Positions 44,295-52,240 of a DNA stretch of 64,000 nt are shown here, piece after piece. A program made the position numbers and the translations under genes. Within the stretch, counting starts at the first letter, position 1; the number at the start of each line of letters is the position of its first letter. Under the pieces are notes generated by a model. That model saw only the letters and a list, made by a program, of their open reading frames with translations. It was not told the DNA's origin and made no database searches. This DNA comes from CAZAMP01 sp964486455 (GTDB lineage: Bacteria; Eisenbacteria; RBG-16-71-46; CAZAMP01). The stretch is taken from assembly GCA_964486455.1 (NCBI GenBank), contig CAZAMP010000020.1, positions 8,819-72,818 on the forward strand, read 5' to 3'.

Positions 44295-45292
44295 CGAAAT
44301 CGATGGGAGGCAGGTCAGTGAACGCTTCACTCAAGGGCAAAGACCTCATCACGACCCAGGACTGGTCGACCGACGATCTCGAGTCGCTTTTCGTGCTCGC
44401 GTCCGAGCTCAAGGCGGCCAAGCAGGCCGGCAAGCCGACACCGCATCTTCTGGCCAAGACGCTCTACATGATCTTCTTCGACGCGTCGACGCGCACGCGG
44501 AACTCGTTCGAGACGGGAATGACGCAGCTCGGCGGGCACGCGATCTTTCTTTCGCCGGACAAAATGCAGATCAGTCATGGGGAGAATGCGAAGGATACGG
44601 CCAACGTGCTCTCCCGCTATGGCGAGGCGATCGCCATTCGCCACTGCGCATGGCGCGAAGGAAACACCTACCTTCGCGATGTCGCGGAGAACGCGTCGAT
44701 CCCGATAATCAACATGCAGTGCGACGTCTATCATCCCTGTCAGATCCTTGCCGACGCGCTCACGATTCGCGAGAAGTTCGGAAAGACCAAGGGTCTCAAG
44801 CTCGGCGTCGCGTGGACATGCGCCCCGAACTACATGCGGCCGATTTCGGTTCCGCAGAGCCTCATCCTCCTCATGCCGCGCCTGGGCATCGACGTCACGC
44901 TCGCCACGCCGCCGGAGTTTCGCCTCATGCCGGAGATCGAGGAGACCGCCAAGAGGAACGCCGAAGCGGCTGGCGCGACCTTCACGGTTTCCGAGCGGTT
45001 CGAGGACGCGTTCGAGGACGCCGACGTCGTGATTCCGAAATCGTGGGGTCCGCTCATGACGACGACCGACACAGTGGCGGGGCTCGCGATGATCGAGAAG
45101 TATCCGACCTGGTGCTGCGACGCCGAGCGAATGGCACTGGGGAAGGAGCACCTCATCTACATGCATCCGCTTCCCGCCGATCGCGGGCGGGAGGTCACCG
45201 ACGAGGTGATCGACGGACCGCAATCGGTCGTCTACGACGAGGCGGAAAACCGTCTACACGTGCAGAAAGCTCTCATGTCGCTCGTGATGTGA
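44291..45292 (+). CDS. ygeW: Knotted carbamoyltransferase, YgeW family
   Basis: A 333-aa aspartate/ornithine-carbamoyltransferase-fold enzyme. The carbamoyl-phosphate site is FFDASTRTRNSFE (S66-T-R-T-R) and CDVYHPCQILAD (H148). YgeW-specific blocks follow: RPISVPQSLILLMPRLGIDVTLATPPEF, VVIPKSWGPL and YMHPLPADRGREV. YgeW enzymes use an unidentified amine acceptor; in the urate-degradation gene group they probably release carbamoyl phosphate from a carbamoylated intermediate, allowing ATP synthesis by a carbamate kinase (not in this window). The ATG at 44291 overlaps the fic stop. A GTG at 44318 with GGGAGG upstream is an alternative that would still keep the whole domain. It is the last gene of the ssnA cluster. 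Confidence 0.88.
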   Translation: MTKSMGGRSVNASLKGKDLITTQDWSTDDLESLFVLASELKAAKQAGKPTPHLLAKTLYMIFFDASTRTRNSFETGMTQLGGHAIFLSPDKMQISHGENAKDTANVLSRYGEAIAIRHCAWREGNTYLRDVAENASIPIINMQCDVYHPCQILADALTIREKFGKTKGLKLGVAWTCAPNYMRPISVPQSLILLMPRLGIDVTLATPPEFRLMPEIEETAKRNAEAAGATFTVSERFEDAFEDADVVIPKSWGPLMTTTDTVAGLAMIEKYPTWCCDAERMALGKEHLIYMHPLPADRGREVTDEVIDGPQSVVYDEAENRLHVQKALMSLVM

Positions 45293-45308
45293 TCTGCGCC
45301 GACGCGCT

Positions 45309-45428
45309 TTATGATCGTTCCCCCAGCTCGTGATGGGCATTCTTCCGAACATGCGGATCGGGGTGATCCCTGTACTGCTCCGCGATCTCGCGCGGTCTCA
45401 CCGACGGGCGGCGGTTCGGCTCGTCCAT
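45309..45428 (-). CDS. Possible 39-aa basic peptide
   Basis: A small frame in the 248-nt gap after ygeW, opposite strand, ATG at 45428. It encodes a charged peptide (RPREIAEQYRDHPDPHVRKNAHHELGERS) with a composition plausible for a real protein and a HEAT-like DPHVRKNA pattern. There is no clear SD, and the frame is open further upstream. Treat as speculative. Confidence 0.2.
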   Translation of the reverse strand: MDEPNRRPSVRPREIAEQYRDHPDPHVRKNAHHELGERS

Positions 45429-45540
45429 TGAACGCGCTCGGGACCCAGTCCATGGGCCGTCTCTTGCGAAGCTCCAGGCTGGTTCGGCCGAAAATGCTGA
45501 TGAGTGTTCCTGCGACTTCAACGAATGGGGATCAAGCGAC

Positions 45541-46482
45541 ATGACAGTTCATGAGCACAGTTCTCGTCCCTACGCCTCACCCGACGGGCTCTTCGACCTG
45601 GCCGACGAGCTGAAGAGCAATCCACACGCGCTGCCGAACGCTAAGAAGGCGTTGGCACATCTCAGCCACCGCCTGGAGGAGATGCTCTACGCAAACGACC
45701 TCAGCATGCCCCGCGTGCCCAGTCTGGCACTTCGCATCATGGCGACCGCGAACGACCCACAGGCGGATGTGAACCGCCTGGCCGAGCTGGTGCAGAGCGA
45801 CGCCTATCTCGCCGGAGAGGTTCTGAAGCTCATCAACTCCAGCTTCTTCGGCATGCGCCAGGATGTGTCGAGCCTGCGCCACGCGATCGTTCTGCTGGGT
45901 TGCCGACAGGTCGGAGATATCGTCTTCCTCGTCTCCGCGCACCTGAGGATCTTCAATTGTCACGCCTTCAGGAATCTCATGAACTCGATCTGGGTTCACT
46001 CCGTGGCGACGGCCGTCGCGTCGGAAATCATCGCGCAGATGCGTGGCCGAAAGGGTGATGGCGCGTTCATGGCCGGGCTTCTGCATGATATCGGCAAGCC
46101 CATTATCCTGACGGCTCTTTCCGGCAACACGAACTACGCCCCACCGGAGCAACGTATCGACGAGGGGTTGGCGATCGCGTTCCTGGAACATCTTCACTGC
46201 AAGGCGGGCTCGGAGTTCGGTCGCAAGTGGGGAATGAGCCACACCATCTCCGACGTCATCCGCAATCATCACCGTGTCGACGAGGCAAGCGCGCCGCTCC
46301 AGCAGTTCGTCTACTGCGGCAATCGGATCGCGAACCACTTGGGGTTCGGCTACAAGGAATCTCCCCTGGACATTCAGGAGGAGCCGATCTTCGCCGGTCT
46401 CGGAATGGTCAGTTCCGATACGCTCGCCCGCGTCGCCGACGCCGTCAAGAAGCACACCGAGGGGCTTCTGCAAGTGCGCTGA
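45541..46482 (+). CDS. HDOD-domain protein
   Basis: A 313-aa protein. Residues ~55-260 form the HDOD domain: LSMPRVPSLALRIMATANDPQADVNRLAELVQSDAYLAGEVLKLINSSFFG, then SSLRHAIVLLGCRQV, and AFMAGLLHDIGKPII, which keeps an HD-type HDIGK. HDOD proteins are usually non-enzymatic signalling or scaffold modules in chemosensory and cyclic-di-GMP networks; here HD is retained, and the later IRNHH offers further metal ligands, so some activity cannot be excluded. The ATG at 45541 has only a weak upstream GGGGAT. It is separated from ygeW by 248 nt, so it is probably an independent unit. Confidence 0.85.
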   Translation: MTVHEHSSRPYASPDGLFDLADELKSNPHALPNAKKALAHLSHRLEEMLYANDLSMPRVPSLALRIMATANDPQADVNRLAELVQSDAYLAGEVLKLINSSFFGMRQDVSSLRHAIVLLGCRQVGDIVFLVSAHLRIFNCHAFRNLMNSIWVHSVATAVASEIIAQMRGRKGDGAFMAGLLHDIGKPIILTALSGNTNYAPPEQRIDEGLAIAFLEHLHCKAGSEFGRKWGMSHTISDVIRNHHRVDEASAPLQQFVYCGNRIANHLGFGYKESPLDIQEEPIFAGLGMVSSDTLARVADAVKKHTEGLLQVR

Positions 46483-46566
46483 CACCGCCCGCACGTTCAA
46501 TCTGTCGGGACATCGGCTCTTCTGGTAGGGTGCATCAAACAGTGGCAGCGGTCGGAGGGGCCTTCC

Positions 46567-47805
46567 GTGTCCGAGTTCCGCTTTCGATGTACGGAGTGCG
46601 GCGTGAGCTACCACGAGTCCGTGGTGCGATACGTCTGTCCGGCGTGCAGTCACGAGCAGGAACCGGGCGGGCCCGTGCGCGGGGTACTTCACACGGAGCT
46701 GACCGACTTCCCGAACGGATGGCCCGAGGGGCGCGTAACGGATCCCGATACGCTTCTCGCGTTCTGGCCCATCGCGTCCGCGGACTCGCTTCCGCCGCTC
46801 ACCGTCGGTGGGACGCCGCTCCTGACGGCGCCCAGGCTTCGAGCCGATCTCGGATTGCCGGGTCTCCTGGTCAAAGACGACACGCGCAACCCCACGGGAT
46901 CGACGAAGGACCGCGCGTCACAGCTCGTCGTCGCGAAGGCGAGGGAATACGGGATCGACACGATCGCCACCGCCTCGACCGGAAACGCCGCGACGGCGCT
47001 GGCCGGCCTGGCGGCGGCGGCCGGGCTCCGGGCGATCGTTTTCGTCCCTTCCTCCGCCCCCGACGCGAAGCTTGTCCAGATGTCGGCGTATGGCGCGCGG
47101 GTCGTTCCCATCGAGGGGAGCTACGACGCGGCGTTCGACCTCGCCTGTCGTGCGTGCGAGCGCTTCGGCTGGTACAACCGAAACACGGCGTTCAATCCGT
47201 TCACGATCGAGGGAAAGAAGACCGCGGCGCTGGAGATCGCGGCGGATATGGCTCCCGATGAGCCGGATGTCGTCCTCGTGCCGACGGGAGACGGGGTGAT
47301 TCTCACGGGGCTGGCCAAGGGGTTTCGCGATCTGGAAACCGCGGGCCTCATCCGAAAGAAACCCCGGCTCGTCGCCGTGCAGCCCGAAGGGGCGGGTGCC
47401 ATCGCGCGGGCGCTCATCGACGGCGCCGATTTCATCACACCCGTGAGCGGTGCGGCGAGCGTCGCGGACAGCCTCACGGTCGGCACGCCGAGAAACGCCG
47501 TCCTGTGCCTGCGGGAGGTGCGCGATTTCGGCGGTGCGGGGGTTCTCGTGAGTGACGAGGCGATCCGCGATGCAATCATCCGTCTTGCCCGGACCACGGG
47601 TGTCTTCGCGGAGCCCGCGGGCGCGGCTGCGCTCGCGGGGCTCCTCGTCGCGCGCGAACAGCGGCTCGTTCAATCGAGTGAACGAATCGTTCTCATGGTG
47701 ACCGGAAACGGCCTCAAAGATATCTCGACCGCCGGCGGATCGGTGCGGCGGCCGGAGGCGATACCCCCCGATCTCGATGCGGTTGCTCGGGTCGTGGGTT
47801 CGTAA
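46567..47805 (+). CDS. thrC: Threonine synthase-like PLP enzyme with N-terminal zinc ribbon
   Basis: A 412-aa protein. The zinc ribbon at the N-terminus is RCTECGVSYHES...YVCPACSHE. The PLP core is LLVKDDTRNPTGSTKDRAS (the Lys of STKDR binds PLP), then ATASTGNAATALAGLAAAAGL and VVLVPTGDGVILTGLAKGF (phosphate-binding loop). The C-terminus reads FAEPAGAAALAGL. It matches the ThrC/threonine-dehydratase fold, and the zinc-ribbon form is common in threonine synthases that convert O-phosphohomoserine to threonine in the cytoplasm. A role in another reaction cannot be excluded, since no homoserine kinase lies nearby. The GTG at 46567 has a GGAGGGG SD 6 nt upstream. Confidence 0.8.
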   Translation: MSEFRFRCTECGVSYHESVVRYVCPACSHEQEPGGPVRGVLHTELTDFPNGWPEGRVTDPDTLLAFWPIASADSLPPLTVGGTPLLTAPRLRADLGLPGLLVKDDTRNPTGSTKDRASQLVVAKAREYGIDTIATASTGNAATALAGLAAAAGLRAIVFVPSSAPDAKLVQMSAYGARVVPIEGSYDAAFDLACRACERFGWYNRNTAFNPFTIEGKKTAALEIAADMAPDEPDVVLVPTGDGVILTGLAKGFRDLETAGLIRKKPRLVAVQPEGAGAIARALIDGADFITPVSGAASVADSLTVGTPRNAVLCLREVRDFGGAGVLVSDEAIRDAIIRLARTTGVFAEPAGAAALAGLLVAREQRLVQSSERIVLMVTGNGLKDISTAGGSVRRPEAIPPDLDAVARVVGS

Positions 47806-47835
47806 GGGAAGATGTCCAACAAAGGAGAGGAGACC

Positions 47836-48393
47836 ATGCGCTCCTGGTTGTTCCTGTTTCTGACGTTGGTGCTTGCGGCTCCCGCGGGGGCGGGCACGAT
47901 GGCGGGTGTGACGATGCCCGACAGCGCGACGGTGGATGACGAGATCCTTCTTCTCAACGGGATGGCGCTCAGGAAGAAGATGGTATTCAAGGTCTACGTC
48001 GCAGGGCTCTATCTCCCGGAGAAGACGACCGACGCTGATGCTCTTCTCGATTCCGACACGACTCGGATGATCGTCATGCACTGGAAGCGCGGCGTCGGTA
48101 CGGACAAGATCTGCGGCGGCTGGCAGGACGGTCTGAAGAAGAACACACCCGATGCGTCGGCCGACCTGAAGGCGGATTTCGACACGCTCTGCGTGTGGAC
48201 GGTCGATTCCGAAGAGGGTCAGGAGTTCGTCCTCACGTACGTCCCCGGCAAAGGGACGGAGATCGATGTGGCCGGAACGATCAAGGGCGTGATTCCGGGC
48301 AAGGAGTTCGCCGATGCGCTCTTCGCCTGCTTCATCGGTCCGGATCCCGGGCCCGGAAAGAAGTTCAAGAAGAAGCTCATGGGGGTTGACTGA
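47836..48393 (+). CDS. Exported chalcone-isomerase-like protein
   Basis: A 185-aa protein with a signal peptide (SWLFLFLTLVLAAPAGAG). The CHI-like domain reads LLLNGMALRKKMVFKVYVAGLYLPEKTTDADALLDSD, then RMIVMHWKRGVGTDKICGGWQDGLKKN. A C-terminal GxxxPGKEFADALFACFIGPDPGP block matches bacterial chalcone-isomerase-like (Chalcone_3) proteins. In bacteria these are probably periplasmic ligand-binding rather than flavonoid enzymes; fatty-acid binding is known for plant relatives. The ATG at 47836 follows AAAGGAGAGGAG closely; an in-frame ATG at 47812 lacks this. The stop is 45 nt before the GTG of the next gene. Confidence 0.85.
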   Translation: MRSWLFLFLTLVLAAPAGAGTMAGVTMPDSATVDDEILLLNGMALRKKMVFKVYVAGLYLPEKTTDADALLDSDTTRMIVMHWKRGVGTDKICGGWQDGLKKNTPDASADLKADFDTLCVWTVDSEEGQEFVLTYVPGKGTEIDVAGTIKGVIPGKEFADALFACFIGPDPGPGKKFKKKLMGVD

Positions 48394-48437
48394 TCGGACT
48401 CAGTGACCTCGAGTGGCGGCGGCTCGCACGGGGGGAC

Positions 48438-49019
48438 GTGCGCCGCCTCCCGATCTGGGCGCAGATCCCACTGATGGCCGGGTTCTGCGCCGTCCTCTAT
48501 TTCGGCACGGCGGTCGGCGGCTTCCTCGGTGAGCTCCCGATCTCACATTGCAGGGATCTTCTCCATCTCATCGAACGTGGTGCGACGAAGGAGGACCGTC
48601 TCCGCGCCTGGATCGGATCGGAATACAATTTCGTCGAGTTCGTCCGCAAGCAGACGCCCGATGATGCCGTCATCCTCATGAGCGATCAGTTCGCCCCTTC
48701 GCTGCTGAATCCGCTCCAAACCAAGAACCAGGCGTGGGCGAGCTACTTCCTCTATCCGCGGAAGATCCTCTTTCTTCATCAACGCAACTCCCCGTTGTTC
48801 GAGCAGGCGAGGTGGCTTTTGGTGGATGACATCAAGGCCGTTTCGTGGATCGCGCCGTCCCACGCCTTGAGCTATATCCCCGGACGGCTGGGCTGTTTCC
48901 CGTTCGACATGGGCGCCTATATGGAAGCGATTCGCGCCGGTGACATCTCGCGCGTCTACCTTCCTCCCGGTCGCCCGTCCCGCGCGCCGAAGCAGGCCTG
49001 GCCGGAGGCCGAGCGATGA
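48438..49019 (+). CDS. Hypothetical membrane-anchored protein, part of a membrane glycosyltransferase pair
   Basis: A 193-aa protein with one N-terminal helix (IPLMAGFCAVLYFGTAVGGFLGELP). An extracytoplasmic-looking domain follows (LIERGATKEDRLRAWIGSEYNFVEFVRKQTPDDAVILMSDQFAPSLL ... YFLYPRKILFLHQ ... WLLVDDIKAVSWI). Patterns such as PDDAVILMSD and YFLYPRKI are seen in the soluble tails of GT39-like membrane proteins. I do not recognise a family. The GTG at 48438 is used; the frame continues upstream without a stop to a CTG at 48390 that overlaps the preceding TGA, so the N-terminus could be 16 residues longer. The stop overlaps the ATG of the polytopic gene that follows (ATGA). Confidence 0.65.
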   Translation: MRRLPIWAQIPLMAGFCAVLYFGTAVGGFLGELPISHCRDLLHLIERGATKEDRLRAWIGSEYNFVEFVRKQTPDDAVILMSDQFAPSLLNPLQTKNQAWASYFLYPRKILFLHQRNSPLFEQARWLLVDDIKAVSWIAPSHALSYIPGRLGCFPFDMGAYMEAIRAGDISRVYLPPGRPSRAPKQAWPEAER

Positions 49020-50431
49020 TCTATGCGCTGGCAGTCGCGCTGATCGTGCTCGCCGGGTGGTCGATCACCGGGATCATTGGCGGGACACGAAACGTCATCG
49101 AGCGTGTCGGGCTGTCGATCCTGCTCGGGATGGGGCTCCTGACCGGGCTCATGTTCTTGCTCGGATTCGCGGGGTTCCCGATCGCCCCGATCGTCTACTT
49201 GCCGGCGCTCGCTCTCTTCGCGGTGGACGGTCTGCGCCGGATGATCATGAGAGGCCGCCGCGCGACGGATCGCGATGTCCGGCCCGGTGCAACCGCGCCG
49301 TCGCTTCTCGATCTCCTTCGCCCCCGGCAGCCGGTGATTGCCGTGCCCGTCCTCGTGCTGCTTGCCTTTCTCATGGCGGTTATGATCGCGCGCGCGACCT
49401 ATCTTCCGAACCATCTCTACGATTCGCTCACGGCCTTCGATCTCCTGGGCAAGATCATCGCGATCGAAGAGCGGTTCCGCGTGAGTCTCTTCGACTACAC
49501 GCAGATTGCGCGGGGCGGGAGCTATCCGCCTTTTCCGGCGCTGACCTTCGCGTGGGGGTACGGGTGCGGGCTCTCGGACGCCACATGCGCCATGGTGCTA
49601 CCGTTGGTGGCGTTCGCGGCGTGGCTCTTCGGTTTCGCCCGGCGCTTCGTCGGCGCCATGAGCGCCTGGACATTCGTGCTGCTCACCTACGCGAGCCCGG
49701 ACTTCTACTCGTGGATCCACCTGCCGGTCGCGAACTTTGCTGTCACGATCTTTGCAGCGCCCGCGCTCCTCTATCTCTTCGCGGGGATCAGAGAGCGAAG
49801 CATCCGCGAGGTCATGCTGGCGACCGTGGCGGCAGTCTTTCTCGTCTGGTCACGGGCGGAAGGGGCGGCCTTCGTGGCGGGTGGAACGCTCACGCTGCTC
49901 ATCTTTGGACGGCGGGCCGGGCTCGGTCTGCGGTGGTTTCCGTACGCGCTCTTCCCCGCCGTCGTATTCGTTCTCTGGCAGGTCTATGCGACGAGCAATC
50001 TGGGCGGGGTCGGTAGCGCGCGCTTCACGGATCACCTTTTCTGGGATGGCGACCGGCTGGCCTATCTTCTGCGAGAGGGCGGGTATTTGCTCTTCTATCC
50101 GAGGGGGATGGGATTCTCCGTCTGGCTTCTCGCGGGGGCCATCGTCGCGCACACCGTGACGAGGCGGTCTGGAGCCGGCCCCGTCGCGCTCGCGTCGATC
50201 GGGTCGCTCGTTCTGTATCTTGCGGTCTTCTATCAGATCGATCCCGTCAAGCAAGACCCGCTGCCGGCGCTCCTCGGGTCGTCGTTTCGCCGGGGCATCA
50301 CGGCGTACGTGGCTCCTTTCTGGTTCGTCGTTCTGCTGTCGCCGCTCGGCGTATGGGGCAGGCGCGTGCTCGGTCGGATGTTCATGTGGGGGGGCGATGG
50401 GCGGGCGGCTCGGCCCGCGGAGCGGGCGTAA
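49016..50431 (+). CDS. Polytopic membrane protein, glycosyltransferase-like
   Basis: A 471-aa protein with about 11 hydrophobic helices. A first luminal/periplasmic loop, YLPNHLYDSLTAFDLLGKIIAIEERFRVSLF, has an acidic residue in YDS-LTAFD that recalls the D/E loop of GT-C glycosyltransferases (O-antigen ligase or GT39-like). IARGGSYPPFPALTFAWGY follows. It probably handles lipid-linked sugars, but the family is not certain. It is coupled to the preceding membrane-anchored protein by ATGA; the two together may equal one longer GT-C enzyme (helices plus soluble domain). A bulged 14-bp hairpin follows its stop at 50476-50506. Confidence 0.65.
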   Translation: MIYALAVALIVLAGWSITGIIGGTRNVIERVGLSILLGMGLLTGLMFLLGFAGFPIAPIVYLPALALFAVDGLRRMIMRGRRATDRDVRPGATAPSLLDLLRPRQPVIAVPVLVLLAFLMAVMIARATYLPNHLYDSLTAFDLLGKIIAIEERFRVSLFDYTQIARGGSYPPFPALTFAWGYGCGLSDATCAMVLPLVAFAAWLFGFARRFVGAMSAWTFVLLTYASPDFYSWIHLPVANFAVTIFAAPALLYLFAGIRERSIREVMLATVAAVFLVWSRAEGAAFVAGGTLTLLIFGRRAGLGLRWFPYALFPAVVFVLWQVYATSNLGGVGSARFTDHLFWDGDRLAYLLREGGYLLFYPRGMGFSVWLLAGAIVAHTVTRRSGAGPVALASIGSLVLYLAVFYQIDPVKQDPLPALLGSSFRRGITAYVAPFWFVVLLSPLGVWGRRVLGRMFMWGGDGRAARPAERA

Positions 50432-50475
50432 GTCCGCAGGCAACTCCGCACCGGCTTTTCGGATAGCTCGTTCTA

Positions 50476-50506
50476 CCGGATTGACGGCCAAGGCCGTCCA
50501 ATCCGG
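50476..50506 (+). repeat. Bulged long hairpin downstream of the membrane protein gene
   Basis: CCGGATTGACGGCC (50476-50489) pairs with GGCCGTCCAATCCGG (50492-50506) with one bulged base and a 2-nt loop, 45 nt after the stop. There is no T-tract, so it may be a transcript-end stabiliser or attenuator rather than a classic terminator. Confidence 0.45.
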
Positions 50507-50616
50507 GGCCGGGCGATCGGCCGCCTCAAGTCGGGAGGAGAGTGTGCCGATCAAGAGGCTGAGCTGTGAATTGCTGTGATTGCCGAATCTGATGTTTGCG
50601 AACCGCTGGAGTGACC

Positions 50617-51243
50617 GTGACCTCGAGATACACGTCCTTTCGCTATATCAGTTCCGACCCGGACTTCAGTCATCTCACCGATCGAAATCGCTATCGTGTC
50701 CTCTACAACGAGGTTGGACATGTGGAGGCGAACCGGTCCGTCCGGTGGCGCGAAGAATGGATGCGCTATTTCATGCCGCGCGAAGGCGCATCGATTCTCG
50801 AGCTCGGGGCCCACAACGGACCCAATCTCATCCACTACGGGCGTCTCGGGCATCGTGTGGACGGCGTGGAAATCTCGGACAGCCTCGTCGAGACCTTTCA
50901 GCGCTTCAAGGCGCACGAGCCGCAGACCGTGCAAAAGCGAATCTGCATGTTCCACGGCTGGATCGAGGATTTCGAGCCGCCGCAGCTCTATGACTACGTC
51001 CTCTGCACCGAGATCCTCGAACACGTTCCGGACCCGATCGCGGTCCTTCGGGTTGCGAGGAAGGCACTCAACTCCGACGGCCTCGTCTACATCACAAGCC
51101 CGACCAGCCGTTGGGGCAACAACACGCACGTGCGCGGAGTGCCCGTGAAGAGCCTCGAACGGTGGCTCTCGGCCGCGATGCTCATCGACGTGACGGTGTT
51201 CGTGAAGGATGGGCGGACGTTTGCGTTGGCGAGGGGGCGGTAG
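50617..51243 (+). CDS. Class I SAM-dependent methyltransferase
   Basis: A 208-aa protein. Motif I is ASILELGAHNGPNLIHYGRLGHRVDGVEIS (SAM binding, acidic residue in VEIS). Then comes YDYVLCTEILEHVPDP (motif II-like), then ALNSDGLVYITSPTSRWGNN. Domain order fits methyltransf_11/25-type enzymes, which often modify sugars or small molecules. The substrate is unknown; adjacency to GT-C-like genes hints at polysaccharide or glycolipid modification, which is inference. Start choice: GTG 50617 has GGAG 5 nt upstream; GTG 50611 and TTG 50596 are in frame but less supported. Confidence 0.82.
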   Translation: MTSRYTSFRYISSDPDFSHLTDRNRYRVLYNEVGHVEANRSVRWREEWMRYFMPREGASILELGAHNGPNLIHYGRLGHRVDGVEISDSLVETFQRFKAHEPQTVQKRICMFHGWIEDFEPPQLYDYVLCTEILEHVPDPIAVLRVARKALNSDGLVYITSPTSRWGNNTHVRGVPVKSLERWLSAAMLIDVTVFVKDGRTFALARGR

Positions 51244-51290
51244 GATAGGGTCGATGTCACGAGCCGCACGCCGGGTCGCGATTTGTCAGG

Positions 51291-51323
51291 AACAAGAAAG
51301 AGGCGGTCCGTGCGGACCGCCTC
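51291..51323 (-). terminator. Rho-independent terminator after the 226-aa secreted protein
   Basis: On the minus strand a perfect 11-bp stem GAGGCGGTCCG / CGGACCGCCTC with a 2-nt loop (51323-51300) is followed by TTTCTTGTT (51299-51291). It starts 26 nt after the stop at 51349. Together with the promoter at 52100-52129 it frames a monocistronic, probably highly expressed unit. Confidence 0.88.
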
Positions 51324-51348
51324 CCGATCTACTACCTTTTCCCGACTG

Positions 51349-52029
51349 CTAGAACAGCGCCTTGACCCGGCCCCAGGTGCTCAACTCAGTCGGCGTACCA
51401 CCGGAGTAGTTTGCCTTCACCTGGAGAATGGCCGTGCGGCCCCAGCTCTCATCCGGATCCCACATTCCGCTGTACCACGCCCACGTCTGAACTCCGTTGT
51501 AGCTCGTCTGTCCGCCATTGCCCGTATTGTCGTAGCCGAAGCAGAAATACGTGTTGGCGGGAACGACGATGCCTTCACCGGAGACATCGATGTACGTGTA
51601 AACGGTCGGAGGGAAAGTATCCGGAGCCGGATCCACCGGAGTGTACGGGCCGTAGTACTCGGCCGTATAGGCGTCACCGACCGGCGGGTTGTAGCCACCC
51701 ATGTCCAACCAAACGACCCAGCCATACGTTTCGGTCGGCGGACCGCAGCAAGGCCAACCGAATTCCTGCAGCACGAGATCCTGCCCCGAATCGTTGTAGG
51801 CCGTCGTGATGAACCACTCGCCCCAGCCGTCGTACGATCCACCCGTGTCCGGCACGAAGTCCATGGATCCGCCCGTGTTGTACTCCCAGTCCGCGCGAAC
51901 GGTGCTCGGCTCACCCGGCACGTCCGGCGGAATGATGTCAACGGGCTCGCCAGTCTTCGAATCCGTCAGGGCGAAGGCGGGAGTGGCGATGAGGGTGACG
52001 ACTGTGAAGAGCGTCAGTAGTCGTACCAT
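51349..52029 (-). CDS. Secreted hypothetical protein with strong expression signals
   Basis: A 226-aa protein with a signal peptide (LLTLFTVVTLIATPAFA). The mature part is Gly/Tyr/Trp/Pro-rich, acidic and beta-rich (DWEYNTGGSMDFVPDTGGSYDGWGEWFITTAYND ... LVLQEFGWPCCGPPTETYGWVVWLDMGGYNPP). It looks like an extracellular beta-sandwich. It ends TWGRVKALF, a basic-aromatic tail that differs from the sorting domain of the five other secreted proteins. I do not recognise a family. Expression signals are the best in the window: TTGACA-18-TATGAT promoter, a 7-bp inverted repeat next to the RBS, GAGGAGGT SD 6 nt before ATG, and a perfect terminator. It is probably abundant on the cell surface. Confidence 0.75.
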   Translation of the reverse strand: MVRLLTLFTVVTLIATPAFALTDSKTGEPVDIIPPDVPGEPSTVRADWEYNTGGSMDFVPDTGGSYDGWGEWFITTAYNDSGQDLVLQEFGWPCCGPPTETYGWVVWLDMGGYNPPVGDAYTAEYYGPYTPVDPAPDTFPPTVYTYIDVSGEGIVVPANTYFCFGYDNTGNGGQTSYNGVQTWAWYSGMWDPDESWGRTAILQVKANYSGGTPTELSTWGRVKALF

Positions 52030-52045
52030 GCATGTACCTCCTCGT

Positions 52046-52060
52046 TGCAGACCGTCTGCA
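52046..52060. promoter_or_regulatory. Inverted repeat just upstream of the RBS of the 226-aa protein gene
   Basis: TGCAGAC (52046-52052), one central base, GTCTGCA (52054-52060) lie a few nt before the GAGGAGGT SD (52043-52036) in the 5' leader. As RNA it forms a small hairpin that could tune translation; as DNA it could be an operator. Confidence 0.4.
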
Positions 52061-52099
52061 TTGACAGTGCTGAAGACTCACTGCGACATTCCACAAATA

Positions 52100-52129
52100 A
52101 TCATACAATTCTCATAAACCTATTGTCAA
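52100..52129 (-). promoter_or_regulatory. Near-consensus promoter of the 226-aa secreted protein
   Basis: Minus strand -35 TTGACA (52129-52124), an 18-nt AT-rich spacer and -10 TATGAT (52105-52100) give a predicted start near 52093, with a leader of about 64 nt. Confidence 0.75.
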
Positions 52130-52213
52130 GCAAGCAGCAAGCGGGTCGGGGCGGACGCTTGTGACCACCGGCGCGGGGGCAGATGCCCCATCTGCTCCGT
52201 CTGTGGCCACACC

Positions 52214-52222
52214 TGTTATAAT
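52214..52222 (+). promoter_or_regulatory. Extended -10 promoter of the deiminase gene
   Basis: TGTTATAAT: a consensus TATAAT (52217-52222) with the TG of an extended -10 one base upstream. No good -35 is present. The start would be near 52229, leaving a leader of only about 12 nt that still includes the GGAGAG SD. Confidence 0.55.
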
Positions 52223-52240
52223 GTCGGTCTGGAGAGCACT

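Noticed and set aside
52179..52195. GCAGAT/ATCTGC hairpin upstream of the deiminase gene as a terminator
   Set aside because: Only a 6-bp stem with a 5-nt loop and no T-tract on either strand.
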